This document shows positions 43,810 to 52,347 of a stretch of 64,000 nucleotides of DNA, in pieces (position 1 is the first letter of the stretch; each line of letters opens with the position of its first letter). The notes below the pieces were generated by a model. The model had not been told where the DNA came from. It did not search any database and was given only the letters and a program-made list of their open reading frames with translations. The translations under genes and the position numbers were made by a program. Origin of the DNA: Actinophytocola sp036378875 (GTDB lineage Bacteria > Actinomycetota > Actinomycetes > Mycobacteriales > Pseudonocardiaceae); assembly GCF_036378875.1 (NCBI RefSeq), contig NZ_DASUVO010000028.1:1-64000 (forward strand), given 5' to 3'.

Positions 43810-44598
43810 CTAGCGGGTCGAACGGGACTGGAGCGCGTGCGCGCCGGCGAGCATCAGCGCGCTCAGCGCGGCGATCAGCGCGATGGACAACAGCGAGGTG
43901 GCGGTGCCGACCTCGGGACGCAGCGCGTTGAACGGGTCGCCGGGCGGGCGGACGAGTTCACCGTCGTAGCCGAAGAACTGCCGTAGCCCGTAGGCACCGT
44001 CCGGCGCCAGCACGGTCTGCGCGGTGGTGGGCATCGCCGCGGGCCCGACGGCGTTGCCCCAGAACCAGTAGCCGACGAACAGCACGCGGAACAGCGCCGT
44101 CGGCATCACCAGCGGGAACACCAGCGCGGCCGCGCCGACGAACGCCAGCCCTGGCACGGTGACGACGGCGAAGATCCCGATCGTCCAGCCGAGCGCCGCC
44201 CAGTCGCCTTCGGTGATCCCGTACGCGGCGCCGACGACGAGGTACAGCACGAGGATGGGGACCGCGGTTGCGACGCAGCTGCCGACGAACTTGCCGGCCA
44301 GCCGTGCTGTCGCCCCGGCCGGGGTCGCGTCGAGCACCTCGGCGACCCTGATCTGCCGGTCGCGGACCAGCCGGTCGGCCAGCAGGCAGCCGTAGCCGAC
44401 GGGCAGCAGGAGCTGGAGCAGCAGCGCTGCGCGTGCCATGGCGAGCTTGGTGTCGTTCGCGCCGAACACGGTGGACGACACCTGTCCTGCGCCGATCGCG
44501 ACCAGCAGGAGCGCGAGCACGCCCGTGACGATCCAGACGGACTTCTTGCGCCACTGCATCGTGAACTCGTAGCGCATGGTGGTGACGAAGGACGTCAC
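43810..44598 (-). CDS. ABC-2 type permease subunit
   Basis: A 262-residue membrane protein with about six spans, the first after MRYEFTMQWRKKSVWIV. Spans are visible near 21-40, 61-80, 111-130, 139-175 and 236-256. GTG at 44598 overlaps the previous permease's stop (GTGA), with GGGGGAGGG upstream. Together with the next protein it forms the membrane part of an ABC-2 exporter. Confidence 0.75.
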   Translation of the reverse strand: MTSFVTTMRYEFTMQWRKKSVWIVTGVLALLLVAIGAGQVSSTVFGANDTKLAMARAALLLQLLLPVGYGCLLADRLVRDRQIRVAEVLDATPAGATARLAGKFVGSCVATAVPILVLYLVVGAAYGITEGDWAALGWTIGIFAVVTVPGLAFVGAAALVFPLVMPTALFRVLFVGYWFWGNAVGPAAMPTTAQTVLAPDGAYGLRQFFGYDGELVRPPGDPFNALRPEVGTATSLLSIALIAALSALMLAGAHALQSRSTR

Positions 44599-45296
44599 GA
44601 TCCCTCCCCCGAGAAGATGGCTTCGGACGTGGTGAGCACGACCCAGGCGAGCAGGAAGAGCCCGACCGCGGCGCCGAGCAGCACGAGCCGGTTGGCCGTC
44701 CAGTCCTCCGGCGCGCCGCCTCTGGTGGTGGCGAACAGGTTCAGCATCCTGGTGGCCGGCGACGACAGCATCAGGCTGTTGAGCACCTGCTGGGTAAGCC
44801 ACACCACGGCGACGATGCCGGCGGCGGCGCCCGGGTTGCGCAGCAGTGCACCAGCGAGAAACCCAAGCGCGGCAAGGAAGAGCACGGGGCTGAGCCAGGT
44901 CAGCTGACCCGGCAGCGGTGCGTGCGCGGCGGGCCAGCGCTCCCACCACCCGGTCGCCGCGAGTGCCGCGCTCGCCAGCACGGCCAGCACGGTGATCCAG
45001 GCCAGGCTCACGGTCAGCCGCCGCAACAGTGTCGCGGGATAACCGGTCCGGCAGCTGGCCGCGAGCTCGGCCACCGGGTCGTGTCCGATCAGGGAGGCGG
45101 CGCCGACCCCGGCCGCCAGCGGCAGGAGCATCTCCAGTGTGCCCAGCAGGGTTCTGGCGATGCTGATGTCGTTCTCGGCGGCACCGAACTGGATCGTGGC
45201 CGCGATCGTCCCGAGCACGAGCACCGAAGGTGGTGCGAGCAGGGCGGTCCAGCCGGCACGGCGTGCTTCGTGCCGCCAGAGAGCAGGTGGTCTCAT
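44595..45296 (-). CDS. ABC-2 type permease-like membrane protein
   Basis: A 233-residue membrane protein with about six spans (for example near 18-36, 55-70, 95-113, 130-150, 155-175 and 205-225). It lies 6 bp after the anti-sigma gene and overlaps the next permease by 4 bp. No signature motif beyond the topology; context makes it the second membrane subunit. Confidence 0.7.
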   Translation of the reverse strand: MRPPALWRHEARRAGWTALLAPPSVLVLGTIAATIQFGAAENDISIARTLLGTLEMLLPLAAGVGAASLIGHDPVAELAASCRTGYPATLLRRLTVSLAWITVLAVLASAALAATGWWERWPAAHAPLPGQLTWLSPVLFLAALGFLAGALLRNPGAAAGIVAVVWLTQQVLNSLMLSSPATRMLNLFATTRGGAPEDWTANRLVLLGAAVGLFLLAWVVLTTSEAIFSGEGS

Positions 45297-45302
45297 ACCG
45301 GT

Positions 45303-46214
45303 TCAGTAGCGGCGGCGCGGGAAAAGGTTCACCGCGGGGAAACGCTCCTCGCGGCCGGCGAGCAGGAACCCCGCCAGCACCAGCGCGGCGGCCGCCACCA
45401 TGGTGAGCGGACGGGTCGACCAGAGGGCGGCCACCGGACCGGTCACGACCCGCAGCCCGGTGGTCAGCTCGGAGCCGTCGAGCAACCGGAGCGTCCACAG
45501 CACGAGTGCGCCCGCCGTCGCGATGTCCGGCCCGAACCGGACTCCCAGCACCAGGCTGAGCCCGGCGAGCAGCGCCAGCGGACCGAGCCAGGCACCGATC
45601 ATGTGCAGCAGCCCACCGGTTTCCCCACCGAACAGCACGAGCGCCGCCGACGCGAGCAGCGCGAGCACCACGTCGTACCCGACGACGAGGGTGAGCCGGG
45701 CGAGCAGGATCAGCCTCGGCGGCGCCGGGGTGCTCGCGACCAGCTCGTACCCCGGATCCCGTGCGGGACTGTAGAGCCCGGCCACGCCGCCGGCCGCGAC
45801 GATCGGCGCCACGAGCGCGAGCACCGTCGGGGCCAACGGCGCGTCCGGACCGACGTTCGTGCCGACGACGGTGAGCAGCGCGCCGAGCGTCATCACCAAC
45901 GCCGACGCGATCCACACGCTCCGGCCGACCAACCGGGTCTGCGCACGCAGCAGCAGCGGAGCCAGCCGCCACGACGGTCGCGTGACGGCCCGGGGCTGTG
46001 GGGTGAGCGCGGAACGACGCAGCACGGTGGCGACCAGCTCGGGTCCGGGCGGCTCCGGCACGTCCGCGCTCACCGCACGCGCGGCCGCCCGCCACGCGGC
46101 CACCGTGCCAGCACACTCGGCACAACCGCCGAGATGGGCACGGACGGCGGTGTTGTCGGCGCTGTCGAGCGCGCCGGCGGCGTACTCGGCGAGCAGGTCC
46201 ACAGGATGGGTCAT
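45303..46214 (-). CDS. Zinc-finger anti-sigma factor fused to multi-span membrane domain
   Basis: A 303-residue protein. The N-terminal 60 residues are an anti-sigma zinc-binding domain with HxxxCxxC at His27, Cys31 and Cys34 (RAHLGGCAECAG) after a DLLAEYAAGALD helix. The rest has about six membrane spans, more than the single span usual for such anti-sigma factors, and resembles the ABC permeases encoded next to it. ATG at 46214 overlaps the sigma gene's stop (ATGA). It should hold the ECF sigma factor until the membrane part senses a signal, perhaps linked to the transporter. Confidence 0.8.
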   Translation of the reverse strand: MTHPVDLLAEYAAGALDSADNTAVRAHLGGCAECAGTVAAWRAAARAVSADVPEPPGPELVATVLRRSALTPQPRAVTRPSWRLAPLLLRAQTRLVGRSVWIASALVMTLGALLTVVGTNVGPDAPLAPTVLALVAPIVAAGGVAGLYSPARDPGYELVASTPAPPRLILLARLTLVVGYDVVLALLASAALVLFGGETGGLLHMIGAWLGPLALLAGLSLVLGVRFGPDIATAGALVLWTLRLLDGSELTTGLRVVTGPVAALWSTRPLTMVAAAALVLAGFLLAGREERFPAVNLFPRRRY

Positions 46215-46828
46215 CGGCTGGCCTCCTCATCCGTGGCGACGAGCGCCGCGAGCCTTGCGCGTGCGTTGTGCAGTCGGCTCTTCACGGTGCCGACCGGCAC
46301 GTCGAGCACGCGGGCGATGTCCGCGTGGCTCAGTTGGGCGTGGAAGGCCAGCGCCAGTACTTCGCGATGTCCGGCGGGCAGAGCGGCCATCGCCACGCCG
46401 ACCGCCGCCATGTCGGCCCGGACCAGCGCGATCTCCTCGGGGCCCGGCTCGGTCGCCGCCGGCTCCGGCAGGTCGTCGAGGCCGGCGGGTGGTGTCGGCA
46501 GCGACCGCAGGCGGTTGTGTGCCTGCCGCCGGGCCACCCCGTACAGCCAGGTACGGACGGCCGAGTGGCCGCCGAAGCCCGCGGCCGAGCGCCACACGGC
46601 GAGCATGGTGTCCTGCAGGATCTCCTCGGCGAGTGCCCGGTCCCCGGCAAGGCGGTAGAGGAACCTGAACAGCCCCGACGCGTGCCTGCGGTACAGCTCG
46701 GCGAGCGCACGCGGATCGCCGCCCGCCGTGGCACGCAGCAGATCGTCGTCGGGCACGGCGTCACTCGCCGGCAGGCGCACCCTCCGTCCACCGGTCACCC
46801 AGGTCACCGTCTCGATTCTCGCGGTCAT
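46211..46828 (-). CDS. ECF sigma factor
   Basis: A 205-residue ECF sigma factor. Region 2 includes LYRRHASGLFRFLYRLAGD and AEEILQDTMLAVWRSA, and RTWLYGVARRQAHNRLR ends it. Region 4 includes LPAGHREVLALAFHAQLSHADIA and VPVGTVKSRLHNARARL. It is first in a leftward operon with its anti-sigma factor, an ABC-2 exporter, a glyoxalase-fold protein and an unknown, so it probably controls its own operon in response to a stress or compound that the exporter handles. Confidence 0.9.
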   Translation of the reverse strand: MTARIETVTWVTGGRRVRLPASDAVPDDDLLRATAGGDPRALAELYRRHASGLFRFLYRLAGDRALAEEILQDTMLAVWRSAAGFGGHSAVRTWLYGVARRQAHNRLRSLPTPPAGLDDLPEPAATEPGPEEIALVRADMAAVGVAMAALPAGHREVLALAFHAQLSHADIARVLDVPVGTVKSRLHNARARLAALVATDEEASR

Positions 46829-46861
46829 CGCAGGGTGAGTAGCACCGCGGGCCGCGAAGGT

Positions 46862-47010
46862 TCACGTCCGTCCGTAGAGCACGACGCCCAACAACGCGCC
46901 GCTCGGCGGGTCATCCTCGATGGTCACCGTGATGGTGTGCGGCACGCCCGGGGACAGCAGGCAGCCACCGGCACGGAACCGCGCGAAGGCGTGACTGGAC
47001 TGGCACCTCC
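46862..47010 (-). pseudogene. Orphan C-terminal remnant of an unknown gene
   Basis: Reading leftward, this frame gives a sensible tail (RCQSSHAFARFRAGGCLLSPG, then HTITVTIEDDPPSG and LLGVVLYGRT before TGA) with no start of its own. It is fused, out of frame, to the remains of a sigma-factor gene, as if a deletion joined the 5' end of one gene to the 3' end of another. The original protein is not recognised. Confidence 0.4.
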
Positions 47011-47301
47011 AGGAGAGGGTCGACACGGAGCTTGGCCAGCGCCCTGGCGGTCTGGCTCTTCACGGTGCCGACGCTGATGCCGAGTGCTCTGGCCAGGCTC
47101 CAGATCCCCGTTGATGCGCCTGCGGGCGAACCACGCCTTGGCCAACGTCGTCTGCACCAGGTCCTCGGCCAGGTGGGGATCCTGGGTGAGCGGGTAGGCG
47201 GTGCGCAGCAGGGCACTCGACCTGGCCACGACGAACTTGTCGAAGCCGGCCCGATCGGCCGTGGTCGTCACGACCGCGGCCGACGTGTTCAGCGCGCTCA
47301 T
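46980..47301 (-). pseudogene. Decayed SigE-family sigma factor gene
   Basis: The first part encodes the start of a SigE-family ECF sigma factor (DKFVVARSSALLRTAYPLT, then AEDLVQTTLAKAWFARRRI). The recognisable region 4 end (LGISVGTVKSQTARALAKLR) follows in another frame only about 15 codons later. The roughly 60 codons that should lie between, covering the rest of region 2 and early region 4, are missing, so both a deletion and a frameshift have occurred. No functional sigma factor can be made. Confidence 0.7.
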
Positions 47302-47345
47302 GCCTTCCTCTACCGGTTGACGCGGACCAATGGTTGTCAGACCCG

Positions 47346-50300
47346 TCAGCCGATTCCGGCGAGGATGTGCAGGATCCCGTCCTGGCCGATGGAGTACACC
47401 TGGTGGTTGCCGACGTCCGTGATGAGCAGCGTTCCGTCCGGGGTGGCGCTGATCCCGGCCGGTGTGGCGATCACGGCGGAACTCGCCCGTTCGCCGTCGG
47501 CCGGGACTCCCCGGTCGTCGATGCCCACGACCGACGTGATGATGCCGGCCGCGTCGACGCGCCGAACCCGGTGTGAGTTGTCGTCGGCGATGTACAGGTT
47601 CCCGTCGGCTCCGACCACCGCGGCGTACGGGCCGGTCAGCTCGGCGTCGACCGCGGGACCGCCGTCGCCCGCGTCGCCCTCGGTGCCGTTGCCGGCCACG
47701 GTGGTGATCGTGCCGGCGGGGTCGACCCGGCGGAGGCGGGAGTTGAGGCGGTCACTGATGTACAGGGCACCGTCCGGCCCGACGTGCACGCCGGACGGCT
47801 CGTTGAGCCGCGCCGCGGTGGCCGGGCCGTCGTCGCCGGAGTAGCCCGTCTCGCCGTTGCCCGCGACGGTGGTGATGATCCCGTCGACCCCCACGCGACG
47901 GATCCGGTTGCCGTCCTCCTCGGCGAGGTAGATCGTGCCGTCGGCGGCGATGTCGATGCTGACCGGATCGGCCAGTTCCGCCTGTTCGGCCGGCCCACCG
48001 TCCCCGGCCGAGCCGCTCCGCCCCACCCCAGCCACGGTTCTGATCCGACCGTCCCCGTCCACCGCGCGGATCCGGTTGTTGTCGGAGTCGGCGATGTACA
48101 GGGTTCCGTCGGCGCCGAAGGCGATGCCGGTCGGATAGTCCAGTCGGGCGTCGACGGCCTTGCCGCCGTCGCCCGAGTAACCCTGGAAGCCGTTGCCGGC
48201 CACCGTGGTGATCACCCCGTCCTGGGCGATGCGACGGATGCGGTTGTTGCCGGCGTCGGCGACGTACAGGGCACCGTCCGGGCCGCGCCGGACCATCCGC
48301 GGGTCGAGCAGCGAAGCCTCGATCGCACTGAGACCGTCGCCGGGATAGGCAGGTCCCTTCCCGACCACCGTGGTGATCACGCCGGTCCCGCTGATCCGGC
48401 GAACCCGACGGTTCAGCGCGTCCCCCACGTAGACCACGCCGTCGGCTCCGACCGTGACCGCACCCGGCTCCGCGAGCTGGGCCCGGGCGCCAGGACCGCC
48501 GTCACCGGAGAACCCGGCCACGCCCGTGCCCGCGATCGTCGTGGCCAGGCCGTCGGGGGTCACCCGGCGCACTCGATCACCCCAGCGCTCGGCGACGTAG
48601 AGCGTGCCGTCCCGATCGACCGCTATGTTGTCCGGTCCGTCGAGGGGCGTGACGGTGGCCAGTTCCCCGTCCTGCCCGCCCGTCTCCTGTCCGTTGCCCG
48701 CGACCGTGGAGATGGTGCGGACGGCGTCGATGCGCCGAACGCGCCCGTTGTTCGCGTCGGCCACGTAGACGTCCTCGCCGTGGACGGCCAGCGCGAGCGG
48801 CCGGTTGAACTCGGCGCGCAGGGCAGGCCCGCCGTCACCGGAGAACCCCACGGTTCCGGTGCCGGCGAACATGGTGATCTTTCCGTGGCCGTCGATTCGG
48901 CGGACCCGGTTGCCGACCGCCTCGACGACGTAGACCTCACCGCCCGGCCCGATCGCGACATCGGTCGGACCGTCGAGCTCCGCCCGGGTCGCCGGCCCGT
49001 TGTCCCCGGACGAACCCGCCTCGCCGGTGCCGGCGATCGTGGTGATGATCCCCTTTCGGTCCACTCGCCGGATCCGCTGGTTGCCGGTGTCCGCGATCAG
49101 GAGGTCACCGTCGGCCCCGACGGCCAGCCCGTTCGGGTGGTCGAGCATGGCCTTCGTGGCCGGTCCTCGGTCACCGGAGAATCCCGTGCCGTTACCGCCG
49201 GCGATCGTGGTCAGCTCGCCGTCCGGTGTGAGCCTCATGATGGCGCCGGTCTCGCGCGACGCCAGGTACAGGTTGCCCCCGCCGTCGATGACCATCGCAC
49301 TCACGTCGGGACCGAGCGACGCCGTGCTGACGCCAGGCATCGGCCCCAGCATGGCCGTCGGGACACCCACGGCCACCTCGGGGCCGGTCAGGACCGGAAC
49401 CAACGGCGTCGCCGACAGGACGGCGAGAGCACCGGCCACCACGGCGACCTGCCAACGGCGAACCCTGATCGGCGTTCCGCGCGGAGGGGTCTCGCTGGAC
49501 ACGCCGGTGGACGGCGTTCCCGGTGTGGCGTCGGCGATCAGCGGGCCCGGCAGGGTTTCCGAGCCAGGTGTCACCGCGGCGGCGCGCAGCGCGGCGACGA
49601 ACTCACCGCAGCTTGGGTACCGGTCGGCCGGTTGTTTGGCGATCGCCCTCGACAGCACCTCGTCCACGGCGGGAGGGACATCGGCGAGCCCGGCGGACAG
49701 GATCGGCGGCGGGGCCTCGGCGTGCTCGAAGTGCAGCCTCTCCACGGTGTCCCCGGTGAACGGCGGGTGCCCGCTGAGGCAGGCGTAGGCCACGCACCCG
49801 AGTGCGTAGACGTCCACGGTCGGCTCCGGTCGGGAGCCCGTCCACCGCTCCGGGGCGAGGTACCGCGGGGAACCGAACCACAGCGCCCTGGTTTCCGACG
49901 TCACGTCTCGCCGCAGGGTGAGGCCGAAGTCACCGATGTACGCACGATCGACACCGTCCGGCCCACCGGCCGGGTCGACGAAGATGTTGCCCGGCTTGAC
50001 ATCCCGGTGCACCAGCCCGGCGGCGTGGGCCATGTCCAGCGCGTTCGCGACCTGTCCGAGGATCACGCAGGTACGGGTCAGTCCCAACACGTCCCTGGCG
50101 ATGAGCTGTTCGAGGTCGGGACCACGCACGAGCCGCATCGCCAGGTACAGCACGTCGTCGGTGTCACCGAAGTCGTAGATGGCGACGACGTTGGGATGGT
50201 CCTGGAGAGAAGCGGCGAGCTGTGCCTCGCGCTCGAACCGGCGCACGAAGTCCTCGGAGGCACCGTCGCGGGGGGCGAGCTTGAGCGCGACCTCCCGCCG

Positions 50301-50405
50301 AAGCCTCAGATGCGTGGCCCGGAACACCGAACACGCACTGCCGCCAACGCCAAGCAGTTCTTCCAACCGGTATCCGGCGACGATGTCGCCAACCTGGGGC
50401 ACCAC
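47346..50405 (-). CDS. Transmembrane Ser/Thr protein kinase with NHL-repeat sensor
   Basis: A 1019-residue receptor-like kinase. The kinase domain (about 10-275) has a Gly-rich loop GVGGSA, Lys42, HRDVKPGN with Asp135, DFG at 159-161 and an APE-like APERW. A Pro/Thr-rich linker leads to one membrane span (about 318-340) and then about twelve NHL-like repeats of roughly 54 residues (GDGGPA linkers and LYVADxxNxRIRRV strands), which would form two outward-facing propellers. Start GTG 50405 or 50402 with GGAAGGA upstream. The FHA gene 77 bp upstream is a natural phospho-partner. The ligand may be a wall polymer or sugar. Confidence 0.9.
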   Translation of the reverse strand: MVPQVGDIVAGYRLEELLGVGGSACSVFRATHLRLRREVALKLAPRDGASEDFVRRFEREAQLAASLQDHPNVVAIYDFGDTDDVLYLAMRLVRGPDLEQLIARDVLGLTRTCVILGQVANALDMAHAAGLVHRDVKPGNIFVDPAGGPDGVDRAYIGDFGLTLRRDVTSETRALWFGSPRYLAPERWTGSRPEPTVDVYALGCVAYACLSGHPPFTGDTVERLHFEHAEAPPPILSAGLADVPPAVDEVLSRAIAKQPADRYPSCGEFVAALRAAAVTPGSETLPGPLIADATPGTPSTGVSSETPPRGTPIRVRRWQVAVVAGALAVLSATPLVPVLTGPEVAVGVPTAMLGPMPGVSTASLGPDVSAMVIDGGGNLYLASRETGAIMRLTPDGELTTIAGGNGTGFSGDRGPATKAMLDHPNGLAVGADGDLLIADTGNQRIRRVDRKGIITTIAGTGEAGSSGDNGPATRAELDGPTDVAIGPGGEVYVVEAVGNRVRRIDGHGKITMFAGTGTVGFSGDGGPALRAEFNRPLALAVHGEDVYVADANNGRVRRIDAVRTISTVAGNGQETGGQDGELATVTPLDGPDNIAVDRDGTLYVAERWGDRVRRVTPDGLATTIAGTGVAGFSGDGGPGARAQLAEPGAVTVGADGVVYVGDALNRRVRRISGTGVITTVVGKGPAYPGDGLSAIEASLLDPRMVRRGPDGALYVADAGNNRIRRIAQDGVITTVAGNGFQGYSGDGGKAVDARLDYPTGIAFGADGTLYIADSDNNRIRAVDGDGRIRTVAGVGRSGSAGDGGPAEQAELADPVSIDIAADGTIYLAEEDGNRIRRVGVDGIITTVAGNGETGYSGDDGPATAARLNEPSGVHVGPDGALYISDRLNSRLRRVDPAGTITTVAGNGTEGDAGDGGPAVDAELTGPYAAVVGADGNLYIADDNSHRVRRVDAAGIITSVVGIDDRGVPADGERASSAVIATPAGISATPDGTLLITDVGNHQVYSIGQDGILHILAGIG

Positions 50406-50482
50406 ACGGCGTCCTTCCCCGGGGCAGGCCCCCGGCACGTCCGTCACGGGTGTGGCACGGACGACCGGCGAACCGCTACGCC

Positions 50483-51295
50483 TCACCCCAGGGGCGGCTC
50501 GTGTGCTTGCCCCCCATCCAACAACCGTAGATCCGGCGGCACCAGGGTAGCGGTGTTGAGAAGTACCTCGACAAGGTTGAGCCGCAACGCCTCGGGATGT
50601 GCGGACTGTGCGGTCAACCCGGTGTGGCCGGCGGCGGCCAACTGGTAGCGCACCCTGTCGACCTCGTGGTGAACCCTGCGCTGGGTCCAGCCGGACTGGC
50701 CGGGAATGGTGTTCAGCACCTCGCCGGCATCCTTCGCGGACAAGGGATGGGCCCGCTCGTCCTGTCGTAGGTACGCCTGGAACATCGCCACCAGCACGAG
50801 GCGCTGCTGAGGGGTCAGCGGATACCCGAGGTCGCCGGTCTCGCCGTCGGGTGGCGCGAGTTTCGCGCCGGAGCGGCCGCTCACCAGCACCTCGACCACG
50901 TGCAGCCGGTCGCCCTGGATGAACAGCGTCGTGTACCCCGGCTCGAGCACGATCTCGTGTTCCTTCAACAGAAGCGGCGCCGCCGGCAGCCGGATCGGGC
51001 GGCGGCCCAGGTTGCGCAAGGTCCACGTCAGGCCGGAACCGTATGGCACACACTGCATGACGGCCTGTTTCCTGCTGACGTACCAGTCTCCGTCACCGAC
51101 GATGACGTGCACGTCGTCGTCGTTGCGACCGAGCACGAGACGATGGGTGGGACGCGGGGTCGCCCCGTAGCCGCCGTTCTCGCCCAGCACGAACAGGGAG
51201 CCGACCGGCGCCGGTTTGCCACCGAGCAGCGGCTCCCGGCGTTGCAGGCTCGGCGTTGCCTTGTCCAGCGGGTACATCCCGAACTTCGCGTTCAT
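50483..51295 (-). CDS. FHA-domain protein
   Basis: A 270-residue protein with a forkhead-associated phosphothreonine-binding domain around residues 55-140 (LVLGRNDDDVHVIV, DGDWYVSRKQAVMQ and the LRNLGRRPIRL end, with the conserved Gly-Arg and Ser). The C-terminal part has a helical domain with a winged-helix-like region (LTPQQRLVLVAMFQAYLRQD to VHHEVDRVRYQL). ATG at 51295. It precedes the kinase gene in the same direction, so it likely binds its phosphorylated targets or the kinase itself. Confidence 0.8.
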   Translation of the reverse strand: MNAKFGMYPLDKATPSLQRREPLLGGKPAPVGSLFVLGENGGYGATPRPTHRLVLGRNDDDVHVIVGDGDWYVSRKQAVMQCVPYGSGLTWTLRNLGRRPIRLPAAPLLLKEHEIVLEPGYTTLFIQGDRLHVVEVLVSGRSGAKLAPPDGETGDLGYPLTPQQRLVLVAMFQAYLRQDERAHPLSAKDAGEVLNTIPGQSGWTQRRVHHEVDRVRYQLAAAGHTGLTAQSAHPEALRLNLVEVLLNTATLVPPDLRLLDGGQAHEPPLG

Positions 51296-51376
51296 TCGCG
51301 TACCCCTCGCCGCGGGAAGGTTGGTGCTGAGCACAGTTCACCACGGTAGGGACGCGATGTCGGGACCCCTCCCACT

Positions 51377-51413
51377 CCTGTCTCCGAGGGCCGACCGCGC
51401 CCCCGGAGACAGG
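51377..51413 (-). terminator. Hairpin terminator after the serine-hydrolase gene
   Basis: CCTGTCTCCG and CGGAGACAGG form a 10-bp stem with a 17-base loop, seven bases past the stop of the leftward secreted hydrolase gene. Confidence 0.7.
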
Positions 51414-51419
51414 AAGCCG

Positions 51420-52274
51420 TCAGCGGAAGTAACCTCCGAACAGGATTCGGCTGATGCCGGTCGTGGTTTCCACGCCGACGTCGTAACCGTTCTGGACCAC
51501 CTGGGTGTTGTTCATGATGGCGATGGTGTAGCGCTCGTTCGGGCCGACGAAGCCCACCGAGTTGATCAGCCACGAGCCGTCGTCGTTGTCGTCGGACCAG
51601 CCGTTCTTGTTGCCGGGCTGGGCGGCGGTGCCGGCGCCCCACACGCCCCACTGCTGGTTGACGTCGACCGAACGCATCTCGTTGACGATGTAGTCGCGGT
51701 GGGCGGCAGGAAGCTGGGTCAGCACGTAGTTCATCAGCCGGTCGAGGTCGTCGGCCGTGGTGAGGATCCAGCCCCAGTGGTGCGGGTGCTCAGCGGTGAA
51801 CCGCATGTCGGTCATGCCGTAGGAGGGGAAGCGGGACGCGTACTCCCGCTCGCCGCCATAACGGTTCCACAGCGTCGTCGCGGCGGCGTCGTCGCTCGAG
51901 TTCAGCATCAGGTGCATCAGGCGGCGGTCGTCGGCCGTCAGCGTGACGGCACCGGAGTCGTTGCGCAGCAACAGGTCCACGACCATGGCGAGCTTGGGGG
52001 TGGAACAGGCCCAGATGAGGGTGCTCGAATGCGTGTTGCGCCAGACCGCGCCGGTCTGCCGGTCCCGCACCACGATGCCGGCGAACCCGGGACGGCGGTT
52101 GGCGTATTCGTTCGCCGCGGCGATGCGGACCAGCAGCTTCTCGTCGAACTGAGCCTTGGTGTCGCTCACGGAGACCACGGGAGTGGCGGGAGCGGCGCTG
52201 GCGACGGCCGTCGGGACGGAGCACGCAACCACCACGAGGGCGGCGGCGATCACTCGCTTGTTGATCATGCTCAT
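51420..52274 (-). CDS. Secreted class A beta-lactamase-fold serine hydrolase
   Basis: A 284-residue exported protein. The signal peptide is residues 1-28 (positively charged start, hydrophobic AALVVVACSVPTAVA, then ASAAP). The mature domain is penicillin-binding/beta-lactamase-like with an STPK motif (nucleophile Ser, Lys three residues later) in IWACSTPKLAM, an SDD segment in NSSDDAAATTLW replacing SDN, and KNGW near the end replacing KTG. The omega-loop Glu was not identified, so true penicillinase activity is uncertain; a D,D-carboxypeptidase-like or non-antibiotic serine esterase role is possible. ATG 52274 or 52268. Confidence 0.75.
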   Translation of the reverse strand: MSMINKRVIAAALVVVACSVPTAVASAAPATPVVSVSDTKAQFDEKLLVRIAAANEYANRRPGFAGIVVRDRQTGAVWRNTHSSTLIWACSTPKLAMVVDLLLRNDSGAVTLTADDRRLMHLMLNSSDDAAATTLWNRYGGEREYASRFPSYGMTDMRFTAEHPHHWGWILTTADDLDRLMNYVLTQLPAAHRDYIVNEMRSVDVNQQWGVWGAGTAAQPGNKNGWSDDNDDGSWLINSVGFVGPNERYTIAIMNNTQVVQNGYDVGVETTTGISRILFGGYFR

Positions 52275-52287
52275 GCGCCGCAACCTA

Positions 52288-52339
52288 CCACCGGGCCGGC
52301 ATTTCCGGCGGCGTCGCTCCGGAAGATGCCGGCCGGTGG
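52288..52339 (-). terminator. Long imperfect hairpin after the BCCT gene
   Basis: A stem of about 20 bp with a bulge and one mismatch (CCACCGGGCCGGCATTTCCGG opposite its near-complement) with a 10-base loop lies just past the end of the betaine transporter gene and ends that operon. Confidence 0.75.
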
Positions 52340-52347
52340 TAAGGCCG

